Positions 40,497-41,523 of a stretch of DNA of 41,523 nucleotides are shown in pieces (positions within the stretch are counted from its first letter, which is position 1; every line of letters begins with the position of its first letter). The DNA is from Lachnospiraceae bacterium. Lineage in GTDB: Bacteria > Bacillota > Clostridia > Lachnospirales > Lachnospiraceae. Below the pieces are notes generated by a model. That model worked only from the letters and a program-made list of their open reading frames with translations, was not told the DNA's origin and made no database searches. The position numbers and the translations under genes were made by a program. The DNA is taken from the NCBI GenBank assembly GCA_017416465.1, contig JAFQCK010000126.1:1-41523 (forward strand), read 5' to 3'.

Positions 40497-41523
40497 TTAT
40501 ATAGTACTTTCTTTTTCCAATGAAATATCATTGTCTTTTGATTCTTTCAAAATCTCTGTATCGCTTTCATAGTTGCCCTTAACTTCATTAAATATCTTCA
40601 TAAACTCCTTACCTGTAATGGTTTCTCTTTCATAAAGAAATTCTGCAATTTTATCAAGTGCATCTCTATTTTCTTCAATAAGAGTTTTAGCTTTTGAATA
40701 ACATTCCTTCAAAAGATTTTTTACTTCTTCATCAATCTGTGTGGCAGTTGCATCAGAGCAATTTAATCTTGCTCTTCCATCAAGATATTTATTCTCTATT
40801 GTTTCCAACGACATAAGTCCAAACTTTTCAGACATTCCATATTGAGTAATCATCGCACGTGCAAGAGATGTAGCTTTTTCCATATCATTTGAAGCCCCGG
40901 TAGTTACAGTATCAAATACAATCTCTTCTGCTGCACGTCCACCAAATAGGGTCACTATTCTTGTAAGCATTTCATCTTTTGTCATAAGATATTTTTCTTC
41001 TTCCGGAACTTGCATTACATATCCTAATGCTCCCATAGTTCTAGGAACAATTGTAATCTTTTGTACCGGTTCTGAATTTTTCTCTAATGCTGTTATTAGT
41101 GCATGTCCAACTTCGTGATATGCTACAGTCTTTTTTTCTGTAGGACTTAAAATCCTGTCTTTCTTTTCTTTTCCTGCTATAACAACTTCAACAGATTCTA
41201 ACAAATCTGCCTGTGAAATTGCTTTCCTTCTATGTTTTACGGCATTAATTGCCGCTTCATTTATCATATTTGCAAGGTCTGAACCAACTGCACCCGAAGT
41301 TGCTAATGCTATTGCATCTAAATCAACTGTTTCATCCATCAAAACATTTCTTGAATGAACCTTAAGTATATCAACTCTTCCTTTTAAATCCGGTTTATCT
41401 ACAATGATTCTTCTGTCAAATCTTCCGGGTCTTAATAAAGCCTTATCCAGAACTTCAGGTCTGTTTGTTGCTGCCAAAATAAATAATCCCTTAGAGCTGT
41501 CAAATCCATCCATTTCTGAAAGA
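40497..41523 (-). CDS. ftsH: ATP-dependent zinc metalloprotease FtsH, C-terminal part
   Basis: The gene enters from the right edge; about 341 C-terminal codons are present. Visible: LSEMDGFDSSKGLFILAATN and RPGRFDRR, the second region of homology with arginine fingers of the AAA+ ATPase, then the zinc site AYHEVGHAL (HExxH), TIVPRTMGALGY, FGGRAAEEIVF and ATSLARAMITQYGMS, typical of FtsH. The membrane segments, Walker A and Walker B are outside the window. FtsH degrades membrane and regulatory proteins at the inner face of the membrane. The acidic tail (DNDISLEKE) is variable in the family. Confidence 0.97.
   Translation of the reverse strand, partial: LSEMDGFDSSKGLFILAATNRPEVLDKALLRPGRFDRRIIVDKPDLKGRVDILKVHSRNVLMDETVDLDAIALATSGAVGSDLANMINEAAINAVKHRRKAISQADLLESVEVVIAGKEKKDRILSPTEKKTVAYHEVGHALITALEKNSEPVQKITIVPRTMGALGYVMQVPEEEKYLMTKDEMLTRIVTLFGGRAAEEIVFDTVTTGASNDMEKATSLARAMITQYGMSEKFGLMSLETIENKYLDGRARLNCSDATATQIDEEVKNLLKECYSKAKTLIEENRDALDKIAEFLYERETITGKEFMKIFNEVKGNYESDTEILKESKDNDISLEKESTI

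Overview
The window looks like a low-GC Gram-positive chromosome segment of the Clostridia, most likely a Lachnospiraceae member. Reasons: AT-rich composition, strong AGGAGG-type ribosome binding sites with frequent TTG starts, a Spo0A-type output domain, a GHKL (AgrC-like) kinase, a class-I cyclic-di-GMP riboswitch, and the gene order ftsH / uvrC-hprK-glucokinase-murB-rapZ-whiA-HPr. I cannot name genus or species from sequence alone. Nearly every gene is on the minus strand; only a two-component pair at 8.0-10.5 kb runs on the plus strand.

Layout. (1) 1-84: start of a family-2 glycosyltransferase cut by the window edge. (2) 0.3-7.8 kb, minus strand: a tightly packed conflict-type operon. In transcription order it holds a protein with a nucleoside-deoxyribosyltransferase/TIR-like head, LrgA, LrgB, a ThsB-like TIR protein, an Nmad2 protein, a TIR-SLOG protein, a DNA-glycosylase-fold HMUDK_hel protein, and a thymidylate-synthase homologue whose specificity Asn is Asp, as in dCMP hydroxymethylases. 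This is the best candidate for an unusual system: a Thoeris-like signalling pair joined to a nucleotide-modification cassette and a membrane (LrgAB) module. (3) 8.0-10.5 kb, plus strand: a Spo0A-like response regulator and a GHKL histidine kinase. Between them, on the minus strand, is a 15-residue ORF with a perfect Shine-Dalgarno that is itself buried in a hairpin. (4) 10.6-21.5 kb, minus strand: an accessory cluster headed by a c-di-GMP-I riboswitch. It encodes two paralogous exported proteins, a lipoprotein, an AMP-forming ligase (plus a deleted second copy), a BtrH-like acyltransferase candidate, an acyl carrier protein, a PaaK/CapK-like adenylating enzyme and an exported C39/C10-like cysteine peptidase. 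(5) 21.6-23.1 kb: a GDSL/SGNH-like lipoprotein and an array of 54-bp hairpin repeats. (6) 23.2-41.5 kb: core genes for serine (serC-serA) and branched-chain amino acid synthesis (leuB-ilvD-ilvB), tRNA-Asn, a small chemoreceptor-like protein, infC-rpmI-rplT with a leader attenuator and an ATT start for infC, DUF1540, a Crh-like HPr, whiA, rapZ, murB, glucokinase, hprK, uvrC and the 3' part of ftsH.

How parts may work together. Direct repeats built on TTGTCGC / GTTGC lie before the Spo0A-like regulator gene, which is also the divergent upstream region of the conflict operon, and again just upstream of the riboswitch promoter. Spo0A binds TTGTCGAA-type boxes, so one regulator may control itself, the conflict operon and the secreted-protein/biosynthetic cluster; that cluster would then also read c-di-GMP. 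This link is inference. The core half is ordinary apart from several regulatory structures.
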